Assembly: GCA_024234395.1 (NCBI GenBank)
Contig: JACKOH010000001.1
Coordinates: 1,507,001-1,571,000 of the forward strand
From: Pseudomonadales bacterium
GTDB lineage: Bacteria; Pseudomonadota; Gammaproteobacteria; Pseudomonadales; Pseudohongiellaceae
Reading direction: 5' to 3'
Length of the DNA: 64,000 bases
Positions within the stretch are counted from its first letter, which is position 1. Every line of letters starts with the position of its first letter. A program made the translations under genes and the position numbers. Below, one piece after another: positions 43,571 through 53,742 of the stretch. The notes under the pieces were generated by a model. The model saw only the letters and a list, made by a program, of their open reading frames with translations. It made no database searches and had not been told where the DNA came from.

Positions 43571-46530
43571 TACAATGCCTTGAACGCTTCCAGCACGATG
43601 GAGGGAGTGAGTAGCTGGGGAAGGATCGTGGGTTCCCGGTCAGCATCGCCATAGTAGAGCAGATAGAGGGGCACCGAGGGACGGTTAAACTGCTGCAGTA
43701 CCTTGAAGATCTGCGGATCCCGGTTAGTCCAGTCGCCTTTCAGGTAAGTCACATCGTGCTCCGCCATCGCCTGTTTGACCACATCCGTACCCAGCGTGGT
43801 CTGCTCGTTGGCCAGACAGGTAATGCACCAGGCCGCGGTCATGTTGACGAGTACCGGTCGGCCGGCAGCCTGCAATTCATCGAGACGCTGCATACTGAAC
43901 GGTTCAAAACCAAGCGCCGCAGCCTCGTCACCGGAGCCCTCCAGGGCCACTGCCGGTTGCTGCAGCGTCTGCAGAAACGGTGATTGCAGCACCAGCAATG
44001 CAATCAGCAGACAGGCAGTCGCCAGCCCCCGTGTTCCATAACGCCAGAACAGCGATGCACTGCGGGCCTTCCTGATCAGCCACAGCGCGAACGTCAGCAG
44101 GATACAGGACACCAGCACCAGCGCCATGCCGGTTACCCCGACCTGGGTACCCAGCACCCAGAGAAAATACAGCGCGGTGAGATACAGCGGGAACGCCATG
44201 AACTCCTTGAAGGTTTCCATCCAGCTGCCCGGTTTGGGCATGAACCTGGCTAGACCCGGCAGGTAGGAGAGAACCAGGATCGGCAACGCCATCCCCAGTC
44301 CCAGGGCGGCAAATACCAGCATTGCCACCAGCCATGGCTGGGTCAGGGCAAATCCGAGCGCCGGCCCCATGAACGGTGCCGTGCAGGGAGTGGCCACGAC
44401 GACCGCCAGTACCCCGGTAAAAAACGAACGTCGATAGCCATGGCTGTGTTCGGCCAGCCCGCTGCCGGCACTCATCAGCCGGGTACCGAATTCAAACACA
44501 CCGGACAGACTCAGACCCATGATGAAAAACAGGTAGATGATCAGGGCATTGAACCAGGGTTCCTGCAACTGGAATCCCCAGCCCACCAGTTCGCCACCGG
44601 CGCGCAGCGCAATCAGCACCGAGGCCAGCAACAGAAAGGACACCAGCACTCCACCGGTATACACCAGGCCATCTTTCCGTTGCCGGGACGCGGGCGCACC
44701 TACATTGCCAGCCAGGGTCAGGGCTTTCAATGACAGCACCGGAAATACGCAGGGCATCAGGTTGAGAATCAAGCCGCCGGCCAGTGCGGCCGCCATGAAG
44801 CCGAGCAGGCTCAGCAGTCCCGCCGGAGTGCCTGAACCGCTGCCGGTGCCGGTATCGGCGCCCGACCCCGGCGCCGCCTGAGGGGCGACACTGAACTGTC
44901 CGGCATCGGCGGCCGGATTGACGAAATCGTAAGCGCGGTGATTCCCATCCTGATCCTGCACCACCAGGGTACCGAAAACTTCAGACAGGTCATCCAGCAT
45001 CCGCCGTGGCTGTTCATGGGTGATCTGCAGCAGGGTGGGCTGCACACTGACCTCGCGCAGCGGACCGTTGGCAATCACCCGCCGCTGATCCGGAAAGAAC
45101 CAGGCATCGCTCACGTCCCCGAAGCGCGGCTGCGGCGACCGGAATCCCAGGCTCACCCGATCGCCGGCTGCGGCGATCAGGAATTCGATATCATGATCCC
45201 GTTCCGGCAATTGGGACAAGGCCTCGCTTATCAGCGCCTCTCCTGCGACATCCAGTTCTGCGACCTCGCCAACCGGCAGGGTCAGGTCCAGGCGCTGCTC
45301 GCCGGGAATACAGATCATTTCACAGACATACCATTTGACCGTGGTACTGAGAGTCACCTGCCGGTCATCTCCGGTTTCGGGCAGGGTCTCGGGCAGCCGC
45401 ACCTGAAACGGCAGAATCACTTCGCCTTCATAGCCGTAATTGACCAGGTTGGAGCCGGGAAACGGCAGCCAGTAAGGTGCCGGCCACTGAATGGCCCCGA
45501 TCAGGGTGCCCTGCGGCGCTTCCCAGTCGACGGTTTCGGTAGCCTCACCACTGTCGCCAGCCATTTTCCAGTAGGTATGCCAGCCGGCATCGGCCTGTAA
45601 TCGCACTGCCAGCCACTGATCCTGGCCCGGTACCAGCACGCTGGACTCGGACACCAGTTCCACCGCGACACGGTCCTGCCAGGCAATGGCGGTCCGGGTC
45701 GGAGAAATTTCGTAAGAGCGTGTATTGCCGGCGCTGTCGGTCACTGCCAGCAACCCGTTGAACTGAGCCAGGTCCTCCGGGATACGGCGGTGCTGTTCAA
45801 AGCTCACCTGAACCCGATTCGCCTCGATCAGGTTTTCACGGAACGGAGCATACTTCATGATGCGTTCCTGTTCGGTGAAAAAGTAAAGCTCCTCGACATC
45901 CTCGAACCGCGAATCCGGCGCCGCCACCATGATATTGACCTTGCCATCATGGGTATTGAAGTGCGCCGCCAGCTGGTGATCCTCGATCGGCAGGCTGGCC
46001 CGGGCTTCCGCAAAGGCACCGGTCAAGCGCGGGTCCGGCTGCAGCACATCCGCCACCGGCAGGGCAAGGGAAAAAGTGGCGTTACCGGGAATACAGATCT
46101 CGTCACAGACCTGCCAGTCGATACGGGTACTCAGGTTGAATTGCTCATCGGCAAACTCGGCCGGCACCTGGACCGGCAGTGGCAGGTACACTTCCCGCTC
46201 ATAGGTAAAGGTGACCAGCGGCGTACCTTCGAATGGGGTCCACTCGGGCGTGGGCCACTGGATATCCCCGGCACTGGCCCCGGGAGGCAGCTGCCAGTCG
46301 CTGGCCGCCGTGGCTTCCCCGCTGTCGCCGCCGAATTTCCAGTAGGTGTGCCAGTGCTCGATGGGATCCAGCCGGATCGCCAGCCACAGGATTTCCCCGG
46401 GTACCACGTTGGTGGTCTCGGCAACCAGCTCCACTTCTATTTCATCGGTTTTATGAATCTGAGCCCGAGCGGACAGGGCCGCGAGCAGCAGCGTCAGTAT
46501 TACCAGCAGATTGAAGGAAAGTTTACGCAT
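43570..46530 (-). CDS. DsbD/ScsB-like protein-disulfide reductase with duplicated N-terminal domain
   Basis: The 986-residue protein has a signal peptide (LLVILTLLLAALSARA). Two homologous periplasmic DsbD-alpha-type domains follow (LWLAIRLDPIEHWHTYWKFG and LAVRLQADAGWHTYWKMAGD). Then come eight or so membrane helices with paired redox cysteines (LMPCVFPVLSLKAL, TPCTAPFMGPALGFAL), and a C-terminal thioredoxin-like domain with CxxC (AWCITCLANEQTTL). It passes electrons from cytoplasmic thioredoxin to periplasmic proteins such as DsbC, which is encoded at 51470. It is longer than E. coli DsbD (about 565 residues) because of the doubled alpha domain, closer to ScsB. Length and domain order fit a ScsB-like member. 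Confidence 0.92.
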   Translation of the reverse strand: MRKLSFNLLVILTLLLAALSARAQIHKTDEIEVELVAETTNVVPGEILWLAIRLDPIEHWHTYWKFGGDSGEATAASDWQLPPGASAGDIQWPTPEWTPFEGTPLVTFTYEREVYLPLPVQVPAEFADEQFNLSTRIDWQVCDEICIPGNATFSLALPVADVLQPDPRLTGAFAEARASLPIEDHQLAAHFNTHDGKVNIMVAAPDSRFEDVEELYFFTEQERIMKYAPFRENLIEANRVQVSFEQHRRIPEDLAQFNGLLAVTDSAGNTRSYEISPTRTAIAWQDRVAVELVSESSVLVPGQDQWLAVRLQADAGWHTYWKMAGDSGEATETVDWEAPQGTLIGAIQWPAPYWLPFPGSNLVNYGYEGEVILPFQVRLPETLPETGDDRQVTLSTTVKWYVCEMICIPGEQRLDLTLPVGEVAELDVAGEALISEALSQLPERDHDIEFLIAAAGDRVSLGFRSPQPRFGDVSDAWFFPDQRRVIANGPLREVSVQPTLLQITHEQPRRMLDDLSEVFGTLVVQDQDGNHRAYDFVNPAADAGQFSVAPQAAPGSGADTGTGSGSGTPAGLLSLLGFMAAALAGGLILNLMPCVFPVLSLKALTLAGNVGAPASRQRKDGLVYTGGVLVSFLLLASVLIALRAGGELVGWGFQLQEPWFNALIIYLFFIMGLSLSGVFEFGTRLMSAGSGLAEHSHGYRRSFFTGVLAVVVATPCTAPFMGPALGFALTQPWLVAMLVFAALGLGMALPILVLSYLPGLARFMPKPGSWMETFKEFMAFPLYLTALYFLWVLGTQVGVTGMALVLVSCILLTFALWLIRKARSASLFWRYGTRGLATACLLIALLVLQSPFLQTLQQPAVALEGSGDEAAALGFEPFSMQRLDELQAAGRPVLVNMTAAWCITCLANEQTTLGTDVVKQAMAEHDVTYLKGDWTNRDPQIFKVLQQFNRPSVPLYLLYYGDADREPTILPQLLTPSIVLEAFKAL

Positions 46531-46742
46531 CGGGCTCGGAGTCTTATTGATTGAACATCTCTGACGCTAGCAGAAAAGACATCAGATGTCATTGAAATAG
46601 CGCCGTTTTTCCACCTGCACACCAGATCATGCGATGGGCGGTGGCGGCGCCTCCCCCTCGCTTACGACACTCTTCCGGCAACAGTCTCCTGTCAATAGAC
46701 CGCAATCCCGCAAAAAACGCTCACCGCAGCCGGAGGGCCCGG

Positions 46743-48485
46743 TCAGGCCTTTTCGAAAGCTTCCACAACCAGCTGCAGGCGTCGCAGATCCCGGTAGTCA
46801 TTGACCCCCAGCCGGTAGACCAGCCGCACGGCATCACCGACCTGCAGCGGATCCTCAAAACTGGCATTGAAGGCGATGGCCTCCACCTCCAGGTCCTCCC
46901 CGTCAGGCAATACCGCCATTTTCAAATGCTTGTCGGCCAGGACCCGCAAATCCTGCACCACAAACCGGCCGTCGAACAGGGGCTCCGGAAAGCCCTGGCC
47001 CCAGGGACCGGCCTCGATGACCGCCTCGGCCGTGTCGATGGCGAACTCGCCAGGGCCGAGTTCGCCGTCCGTCACCAGGCGAGCCTGTAATTGTTCTTCC
47101 TCCAGCATCAGTCCGGCATAGTCGGCAAAAGCTGCCTGGAATTCGTTCAGCCGGCCTTTTTCGAGGCTCAGACCCGCGGCCATGGCATGACCGCCAAAAC
47201 GGCTGATCAGTCCGGGATGACGGCTGGCGATCGCATCGAGCGCGTCGCGGATGTGGAACCCCGGAATGGACCGGGCCGACCCTTTCAGTTCGTCCCCTGA
47301 CGCAGCTTCGACACCGGCATCGGCAAAGGCGATGACCGGCCGGTGATACTTGTCCTTGATCCGGGACGCCAGAATCCCGATCACGCCCTGGTGCCACTGT
47401 GAATCATAGACGCACAGACCGGCCGGCATCGCGTCGGTTGCAATCTCCAGTCGATCAAGATTTCGGAACGCCTGCTCCCGCATTTCCCCTTCGATAAGGC
47501 GACGGTCGGAATTCAGACTGTCCAGTTGGACAGCCATGGCGTGTGCGGCGTCCATGGAGTCGGTCAACAGGCATTCGATACCCAGCGACATGTCATCCAG
47601 ACGCCCGGCGGCATTGAGACGCGGACCGATGGCGAAGCCCAGATCCGCAGCCACCAGACCTTCACGCCGGCGCCGGCTGACCTGCAGCAGGGCCAGGATG
47701 CCGGGGCAGGCGCGCCCGGCGCGGATCCGCTTCAGCCCTTCATTGACCAGAATACGATTGTTGCGATCCAGCGGCACCACGTCGGCCACCGTACCCAGTG
47801 CCACCAGGTCCAGCAGTTCCGCCAGATTCGGTTCCCGGCGTCCGGCCGCCCCGGCGAAATAACCTGCTTCCCGCAGGCTCGCGCGCAACGCCAGCAACAG
47901 GTAAAACATCACCCCGACCCCGGCCAGTGCCTTGCTGGCAAACTCGCAACCGGGCTGGTTGGGGTTAACGATTGCTGCGGCTGCCGGCAGCTGTGCCCCC
48001 GGCAGATGGTGATCGGTAATCAGCACCTCGACCCCGGCCCGCCTGGCGGCGTCGACCCCGGCCAGACTGGAAATGCCATTATCCACGGTAATAATCAGAT
48101 CGGGCTTTCTGGCGGTCGCCAGCTGCACGATTTCCGGGGTCAGGCCGTAGCCGTATTCGAACCGATTGGGAACAATGTAATCCAGGTTTTCAAAACCCAG
48201 CGCCCGCAACCCGCGCAGGGCCAGCGCACAGCTGGTCGCCCCGTCGGCGTCGAAATCGGAGACCACCAGCAGACGGCCCTGCCGCTGCAACTGCTCGGTC
48301 AGCAGCGCTACCGCCCCCTCGACCCCCAGCAGGGAGTCGGGAGCAAGCAGGTTCGACAGCGACAGGTCCAGTTCGTCGCTGGAACCCAGGCGGCGCCTTA
48401 ACAGTACTCTGCGGATCAGCGGATGCAGATTGTCCGGCAATTGCAGGGTCTGATCCGGCTGCCGGTGTTGTATGACTAAAGCCAC
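46743..48485 (-). CDS. recJ: Single-stranded-DNA-specific exonuclease RecJ
   Basis: The 580-residue 5'-3' exonuclease acts in recombination and repair. The DHH phosphoesterase motifs are present: VVSDFDADGATSCAL, ITVDNGISSL, LITDHHLPGAQLP and GTVADVVPLDRNNRIL. The DHHA1-type SRFGGHAMAAGLSLEKG block is also there. Start ATG 48485. It lies downstream of thrC, as in Pseudomonas-like gene order, with an 86-bp gap. The 212-bp gap after its stop holds nothing I recognise. Confidence 0.96.
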   Translation of the reverse strand: MALVIQHRQPDQTLQLPDNLHPLIRRVLLRRRLGSSDELDLSLSNLLAPDSLLGVEGAVALLTEQLQRQGRLLVVSDFDADGATSCALALRGLRALGFENLDYIVPNRFEYGYGLTPEIVQLATARKPDLIITVDNGISSLAGVDAARRAGVEVLITDHHLPGAQLPAAAAIVNPNQPGCEFASKALAGVGVMFYLLLALRASLREAGYFAGAAGRREPNLAELLDLVALGTVADVVPLDRNNRILVNEGLKRIRAGRACPGILALLQVSRRRREGLVAADLGFAIGPRLNAAGRLDDMSLGIECLLTDSMDAAHAMAVQLDSLNSDRRLIEGEMREQAFRNLDRLEIATDAMPAGLCVYDSQWHQGVIGILASRIKDKYHRPVIAFADAGVEAASGDELKGSARSIPGFHIRDALDAIASRHPGLISRFGGHAMAAGLSLEKGRLNEFQAAFADYAGLMLEEEQLQARLVTDGELGPGEFAIDTAEAVIEAGPWGQGFPEPLFDGRFVVQDLRVLADKHLKMAVLPDGEDLEVEAIAFNASFEDPLQVGDAVRLVYRLGVNDYRDLRRLQLVVEAFEKA

Positions 48486-48571
48486 GGTTCAGTTACGGTG
48501 ATCAGGGTTGTTGCCAGGGATAAAACGCTCTCAGGGTCCACTCCCCCGCCCGCCACAGGGAGCAAACCGGT

Positions 48572-49966
48572 TCAGGCACGCAGATGACTGGACAGATATC
48601 CGGTCACTGCCGACACGGAATTATCCAGCACCGTGCAACGCTCCGGCCGCTCCATCAGGTCACTCAGGTGGGCAGGCAGGGGCGGTGTCGGAATGCCGGC
48701 CGCTTTGATCGCATCGGCAAATTTGACCGGGTGCGCGGTGGCCAGCGTCACCATCGGTACCTGTGGGTCTGAACGGCACTCACGGGCCGCCTTCACACCC
48801 ACCGCGGTATGCGGATCAAGCAGGACACCGGATTCATCATAGACCTGGCGAATCATGGCGCAGGTCTGTTCGTCACTGACGGCATAGCTGGAGAAATTCT
48901 CCCTGACCCGCTGCCAGTGAGCCTCGTCGACCTGTAATGACTCGGAGTTTGACCGTGCCATGAAATCCCGCAGCCGGGCCGGATCGCGATCGAAAAGATC
49001 GTACAGAAAGCGCTCGAAATTGCTGGACACCATGATATCCATACTGGGCGAATAGGTCGGCGCGAGATCGGTTACCTGGTAGGAGTTGCCGCTGATGAAA
49101 CGATGCAGGATATCGTTGCGGTTGGTGGCTACCACCAGTTGATCGACCGGTAAGCCCATCTGCCTGGCCAGGTAGCCGGCGTAGATATCTCCGAAATTTC
49201 CGGTGGGCACGGAGAACGATAACGGCCGATGCGGACCGCCCAGGTTAACCGCCGCGTAGAAGTAATAGGCGATCTGCACCATGATGCGGGCCCAATTGAT
49301 GGAATTGACCGCCACCAGCTGGCGGCCCGCAGGGAGAAAATCCTGGTTAGAGAAGGCGGTCTTGACGATTTTCTGGCAATCGTCAAAGTTACCGCGAATC
49401 GCCAGGTTGTGCACATTGTCCCCTTCCACCGTGGTCATCTGCCGGCGCTGGACTTCGGAAATCCGTTGGTGGGGGTGGAGAATAAAAATATCCACGCGCT
49501 CCGAATGCCGGCATCCTTCCAGAGCTGCCGACCCGGTATCACCGGACGTGGCGCCGAGGATCGCCACCCGCTGATCATTGCGGGTGAGTACATGATCCAG
49601 CAGGCGCCCCAGCACCTGCAGGGCAAAGTCCTTGAACGCCAGGGTCGGCCCGTGAAAAAGTTCCAGGGTCCATTCGTTGCTGTCGAGCATGGTCAGGGGA
49701 GCGACCGCCCGGTGGGAAAAACCGGCGTAACTTTCATCGACACAGCGCCTGAGATCCGCTTCGGCTATGGTATCGGCGACAAAAGGCCGGATCACCTGCA
49801 ACGCCAGTTCGTTATAAGGCAGTCCCGACCAGCCGGCTATCTCGTCCCGGCTGAAGGACGGCAGCGATGCCGGTACGTAGAGCCCTCCGTCAGGCGCCAG
49901 CCCGGTCAGCAGAACCTGTTCAAAATCCTGTGGCTCGCCGCCACCCCGGGTACTGATATATTTCAC
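48572..49966 (-). CDS. thrC: Threonine synthase
   Basis: The 464-residue PLP enzyme converts O-phosphohomoserine to threonine. Signatures are MKYISTRGGGEPQDFEQVLL at the N-terminus, the PLP lysine in GPTLAFKDFALQVLGRLLD and the phosphate-binding GATSGDTGSAALEG. The ATG overlaps the hom TGA by 4 bp (ATGA), so the two are translationally coupled. The length is normal for the bacterial type. Confidence 0.97.
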   Translation of the reverse strand: MKYISTRGGGEPQDFEQVLLTGLAPDGGLYVPASLPSFSRDEIAGWSGLPYNELALQVIRPFVADTIAEADLRRCVDESYAGFSHRAVAPLTMLDSNEWTLELFHGPTLAFKDFALQVLGRLLDHVLTRNDQRVAILGATSGDTGSAALEGCRHSERVDIFILHPHQRISEVQRRQMTTVEGDNVHNLAIRGNFDDCQKIVKTAFSNQDFLPAGRQLVAVNSINWARIMVQIAYYFYAAVNLGGPHRPLSFSVPTGNFGDIYAGYLARQMGLPVDQLVVATNRNDILHRFISGNSYQVTDLAPTYSPSMDIMVSSNFERFLYDLFDRDPARLRDFMARSNSESLQVDEAHWQRVRENFSSYAVSDEQTCAMIRQVYDESGVLLDPHTAVGVKAARECRSDPQVPMVTLATAHPVKFADAIKAAGIPTPPLPAHLSDLMERPERCTVLDNSVSAVTGYLSSHLRA

Positions 49967-51309
49967 TGGGATTCCTCGCTGTCCAGTTCCTCGACCCGGA
50001 TACGGGCAATCCTGCCGGGAACTTCCTGGAGAGCCTCCAGCGCCTGGATTGCCTGATTCATCTGCTTCTCACGCACCGTATCAGTAAGAATTACAACAGG
50101 CACTTTCCCGGTAGCGTGGGATTCCGGTTCCTTCTGTATCACGGCCTCGATATTGATCTCGAAGTTCTGCAACACTCCGGTGATCTTGGCCATGACGCCT
50201 ACCTTGTCTTCGGCCTCGATGCGCAGATAGTAAGCCGTATCAATTTCATCGATCGGCAGAATGGGCAGATCGACATTGAGTTGATTGAAGGCCAGAGAAG
50301 GCAGTCCGGTATTGGTTTTTTCCCCCGCCTCATGAAACGAGTTGCGGGCAATATCCATGATATCGGCAACCACCGACGATGCGGTTGCCTCAGCACCGGC
50401 TCCAGCCCCATAGTAAAGAGTGGCTCCTACCGAATTGCCTTTAACCAGCACTGCGTTCATTACACCGTTGACGTGTGCGAGCAGGCGCTTTTCTGAAATC
50501 AGGGTCGGGTGGACGCGCATCTCCACGCCCCGCTCGCTGCGCCGGGCAATACCCAGATGCTTGATGACATAACCCAGTTCGCGGGCATACTTGACATCGT
50601 CTATTGTGATGGCGCTGATGCCTTCCGTGTAGGTGCTATCGAACTGCAGCGGAATTCCGAAGGCAATGGATGCCAGGATGGTAAGCTTGTGGGCGGCATC
50701 TATACCTTCCACATCGAAAGTGGGATCCGCTTCGGCATAGCCCAGCGCCTGAGCCTCCTTGAGCACATCCGCGAAAGCCCGCTGCTTCTGGTCCATCGCG
50801 GTCAGGATGAAATTGCCGGTGCCGTTGATGATGCCAGCCAGCCACTGTATGGCATTGGCGGCCAGCCCTTCCCGCAATGCTTTGATAATCGGAATCCCGC
50901 CAGCCACAGCGCTTTCATAGGCGATGGTTACCCCATTCTGCTTGGCCAGTTCGAACAGCTCGTTACCGTGCAGGGCAATCAGCGCCTTGTTGGCGGTTAC
51001 CACGTGTTTGCCATTTGCCACAGCACGGCGCAACAGCTCACGGGCGGGATCGAAACCGCCGATGGTTTCCACCACAATATCGACCTGGGGATCATCGACA
51101 ACGGCAAAGATATCGCTGGAGAAAGGAATGCCGGCATCCCGGAATTGCACTTTGGGAGTGCGGGAGGCCAGGTGACAGACTTCCAGTTCCCGGCCCAGCC
51201 TTCTGGCGATTTCTTCCCGGTTTTCACTCAACAGCCGGTAGGTGCCCCCACCTACCGTACCGAGCCCGCAGATCCCGATCCGGATCGGCCGTTGCTTGTC
51301 AGAATTCAA
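49963..51309 (-). CDS. hom: Homoserine dehydrogenase
   Basis: The 448-residue enzyme reduces aspartate semialdehyde to homoserine. Motifs are ICGLGTVGGGTYRLL (NAD(P) binding), VVTANKALIALHG, AGGIPIIKALREGLAANAIQ with INGTGNFILTAM, and YAEADPTFDVEGIDAAHKL. A C-terminal ACT domain (VGVMAKITGVLQNFEINIEA) gives threonine feedback. It lies between dsbC and thrC as in Pseudomonas. The 160-bp gap upstream to dsbC holds a possible hairpin (ACCGGCCACC/GGTGACCGG). Confidence 0.97.
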   Translation of the reverse strand: MNSDKQRPIRIGICGLGTVGGGTYRLLSENREEIARRLGRELEVCHLASRTPKVQFRDAGIPFSSDIFAVVDDPQVDIVVETIGGFDPARELLRRAVANGKHVVTANKALIALHGNELFELAKQNGVTIAYESAVAGGIPIIKALREGLAANAIQWLAGIINGTGNFILTAMDQKQRAFADVLKEAQALGYAEADPTFDVEGIDAAHKLTILASIAFGIPLQFDSTYTEGISAITIDDVKYARELGYVIKHLGIARRSERGVEMRVHPTLISEKRLLAHVNGVMNAVLVKGNSVGATLYYGAGAGAEATASSVVADIMDIARNSFHEAGEKTNTGLPSLAFNQLNVDLPILPIDEIDTAYYLRIEAEDKVGVMAKITGVLQNFEINIEAVIQKEPESHATGKVPVVILTDTVREKQMNQAIQALEALQEVPGRIARIRVEELDSEESQ

Positions 51310-51469
51310 GGTCGCTCCTTGGCAGTCAGCCTGGAAAAGCGCGAATTATACTGTAATCCACCAGGCAGCTCAGCAACTGGCCGGGACAATTTATCAACTT
51401 CGTTCAGGGAGGCAGGAGAATCGATGAGAGACCGGCCACCGGGCGGTGACCGGCCGGGGAACAGGGCTT

Positions 51470-52231
51470 TTATTGGTCCAGCAACAGCGCCGCCAGACGA
51501 TCGGAATCCATGTAACCGGGAATCACCCGACCGTCGGCCAGGACCAGTGCCGGGGTACCGGAAATTCCTATCTGATTGCCCAGTGCATAATGCTCGAGAA
51601 CCGGATTCTCACAATCCCTTTCCGGCAGATTCTGGCCATGCTTGGCCTGGGTAAGAGACTTCTGCCGGTCGTCGGAACACCAGACTGAAATCATTTTATT
51701 ATAGGAAGTGGCCTGCTGCCCGCCGCGTGGATAGGCCAGGTAATGTACCTCGATACCCAGGTCCAGGAGTTTGTCCATATCGCGATGCAAAGCCCGGCAA
51801 TACTGGCAATCGACATCGGTGAACACGGTGATGGTGGCGCGGGTTTCCCTGGGCTTGAAGATGATCATCTCCTCCTGCGGGACAGCGGCAATTTTTTCCG
51901 CGACGCGCACCTGACGCACCTGGGAAGACAGGTTGGTGAGGCCATTGGGACCGGATTGAAACATGTCCCCGGCGAACAGGAACTCGCCGGTTTTGTTGGT
52001 ATAGAGAATTTCTCCGGTATTCAGTTCCACCTGCACCATGTCCGCCATGGCAGTGGGTTGCAGGGAAAGGATCTGAATCTGGTTCCGGGACGCTTCTACC
52101 AGGGAGGTAGTCAGCCGGGCCCGAAGGGCCTGCATGGCAGCGTCTTCCACCGCCGGATTCTGCGCCATCACGGACGACGCCAGCAGCGCCAGCACCGGAA
52201 GGAAGATCAGACTCTTGATTGAACGCTTCAT
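51470..52231 (-). CDS. dsbC: Thiol:disulfide interchange protein DsbC
   Basis: The 253-residue periplasmic disulfide isomerase has a signal peptide (MKRSIKSLIFLPVLALLASS, cleavage near MAQ). A dimerisation domain follows, then a thioredoxin-fold domain with the active site VDCQYCRALHRDM (CQYC, where E. coli has CGYC) and the cis-Pro region GTPALVLADGRVIPGY. ATG 52231 is chosen because it begins the leader; an upstream extension gives no sensible protein. It should be kept reduced by the DsbD-like protein at 43570. The xerD gene that often precedes it in Pseudomonas is not present. Confidence 0.95.
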   Translation of the reverse strand: MKRSIKSLIFLPVLALLASSVMAQNPAVEDAAMQALRARLTTSLVEASRNQIQILSLQPTAMADMVQVELNTGEILYTNKTGEFLFAGDMFQSGPNGLTNLSSQVRQVRVAEKIAAVPQEEMIIFKPRETRATITVFTDVDCQYCRALHRDMDKLLDLGIEVHYLAYPRGGQQATSYNKMISVWCSDDRQKSLTQAKHGQNLPERDCENPVLEHYALGNQIGISGTPALVLADGRVIPGYMDSDRLAALLLDQ

Positions 52232-52512
52232 GTATTTATACCAGCCGTTAGGATGAATTGCGGGAAGCGCAGGTAAACCTGCCACCCGGAAGTCGACAGC
52301 CACCGCCGGGATTACTGCCCGGCGTATTTCATGGAATCGCCGACTTACAGGGAATCTTATCGTAATGTGACCGGAAAACTGCTGGATTCTTCGCAAAAAC
52401 CCCGCCAGACGCGACAATCGGCGTCAGTGAGCGGGTTGAGCAGCCAGCACCGGTAGATTCCAGGGTGGATTATAGGGCGCGAAAGTCCCGGTAATCCACC
52501 CCGGTGAAGGGC

Positions 52513-52884
52513 TTAATCCTGACCGGATCGCTTGTCGAGCTTCTCGGTGATACGCGCGGCACGGCCGGTGAGTTCCCGCAGGTAGTAAAGTTTGGCCTGC
52601 CGAACGTCGCCACGACGCTTCACGGTGATACTGTCAACCAGCGGGCTGTAGCTCTGGAAAGTTCGCTCTACACCCACACCATGAGAGATTTTGCGCACCG
52701 TGAAAGAGGAATTGAGGCCCCGGTTACGGCGACCGATTACCACGCCCTCGAAAGCCTGCAACCGCTCCCGGTCACCTTCCTTGATCTTGACCTGAACGAC
52801 CACGGTATCACCGGGACCGAAATCCGGGATTTCCTTGCCCATCTGGCCGTTTTCAATCTGCTCGATTACCTTGTTCTTGCTCAT
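52513..52884 (-). CDS. rplS: Ribosomal protein bL19
   Basis: The 123-residue large-subunit protein (MSKNKVIEQIENGQMGKEIP, FGPGDTVVVQVKIKEGDRER, GLNSSFTVRKISHGVGVERT) sits at the 30S-50S interface. ATG 52884 has a CAGGAG box upstream; a longer frame to 53049 lies inside trmD and is not used. It is the last gene of the rpsP-rimM-trmD-rplS operon, 20 nt after trmD. Confidence 0.98.
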   Translation of the reverse strand: MSKNKVIEQIENGQMGKEIPDFGPGDTVVVQVKIKEGDRERLQAFEGVVIGRRNRGLNSSFTVRKISHGVGVERTFQSYSPLVDSITVKRRGDVRQAKLYYLRELTGRAARITEKLDKRSGQD

Positions 52885-52904
52885 CTCTTTCCGCTCCTGA
52901 ACAC

Positions 52905-53693
52905 CTACCCGGATTGTTTGATCCGGGCCGCTTCGAATTCCTCTATGTATTCCCGCAACAGCAGCTGCTGTTCGCTGTCCAATTCCTTTCCGTCCAGCAG
53001 ATCGGGTCGCTTCCGCCAGGTGGCTCCAAGGCTCTGCTTGAGTCGCCAACGGCGTATTTTCTCATGATCACCACCCAGCAGTACCTCGGGTACCGCCCGC
53101 CCGGCAACGCTTTGCGGCCGGGTAAACTGCGGACAGTGCAACAGTCCTGCCGAGAAGGAATCCAGTTCGGCACACTCCTCGCTGCCCAGCGCACCCGGCT
53201 GCAGTCGGGTAACTGCGTCAATCACCACCATGGCAGCCAGTTCGCCGCCACTGATGACAAAATCGCCGATCGACCATTCCTCTTCGATCTCGCTGTCCAG
53301 AACCCGTTCATCAATACCCTGGTAGCGTCCGCACACCAGCACCAGTTCGTCCAGTGCCGCCAGCTCGGTCACTCCGGCCTGATCCAGCCTGCGTCCCTGG
53401 GGTGACAGGTAAATCACGCGCCTGGCGCCCGTGGCCGTGCCATTGTCGTGGCCCTGCCCGACAGCCAGCCTGGCGGCATCGATCGCCGCCTGCAGGGGCG
53501 CTGTTTTCATCAACATGCCGGGGCCGCCGCCAAAGGGCTTGTCGTCCACGGTGCGATGCCGATCCAACGTGTAATCCCGCGGGTTCCAGCAGGTCAGTCC
53601 GACCAGCCCGCTGTTGACGGCCCGGGCAGTAATTCCGAACTCGCTGACCGCTGCAAACATTTCCGGAAACAGGGTCACAACTGCAATTCGCAT
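52905..53693 (-). CDS. trmD: tRNA (guanine-37-N1)-methyltransferase
   Basis: The 262-residue SPOUT methyltransferase makes m1G37 in tRNAs and prevents frameshifting. It shows KPFGGGPGMLMKTAPLQAAI, VCGRYQGIDERVLDSEIEEE, WSIGDFVISGGELAAMVVID and AVTRLQPGALG, the trefoil-knot SAM site. It has the conserved position between rimM and rplS, 49 nt after rimM. Its start ATG 53693 has no close competitor. Confidence 0.98.
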   Translation of the reverse strand: MRIAVVTLFPEMFAAVSEFGITARAVNSGLVGLTCWNPRDYTLDRHRTVDDKPFGGGPGMLMKTAPLQAAIDAARLAVGQGHDNGTATGARRVIYLSPQGRRLDQAGVTELAALDELVLVCGRYQGIDERVLDSEIEEEWSIGDFVISGGELAAMVVIDAVTRLQPGALGSEECAELDSFSAGLLHCPQFTRPQSVAGRAVPEVLLGGDHEKIRRWRLKQSLGATWRKRPDLLDGKELDSEQQLLLREYIEEFEAARIKQSG

Positions 53694-53742
53694 GATCTAC
53701 CCCCGATTCCGTCACTCACACCTGCTGTGGATCTGCGCGCTG

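Noticed and set aside
52885..53049. Longer rplS starting inside trmD
   Set aside because: The added 55 residues are out-of-frame trmD sequence; the ribosome site and bL19 start are at 52884.
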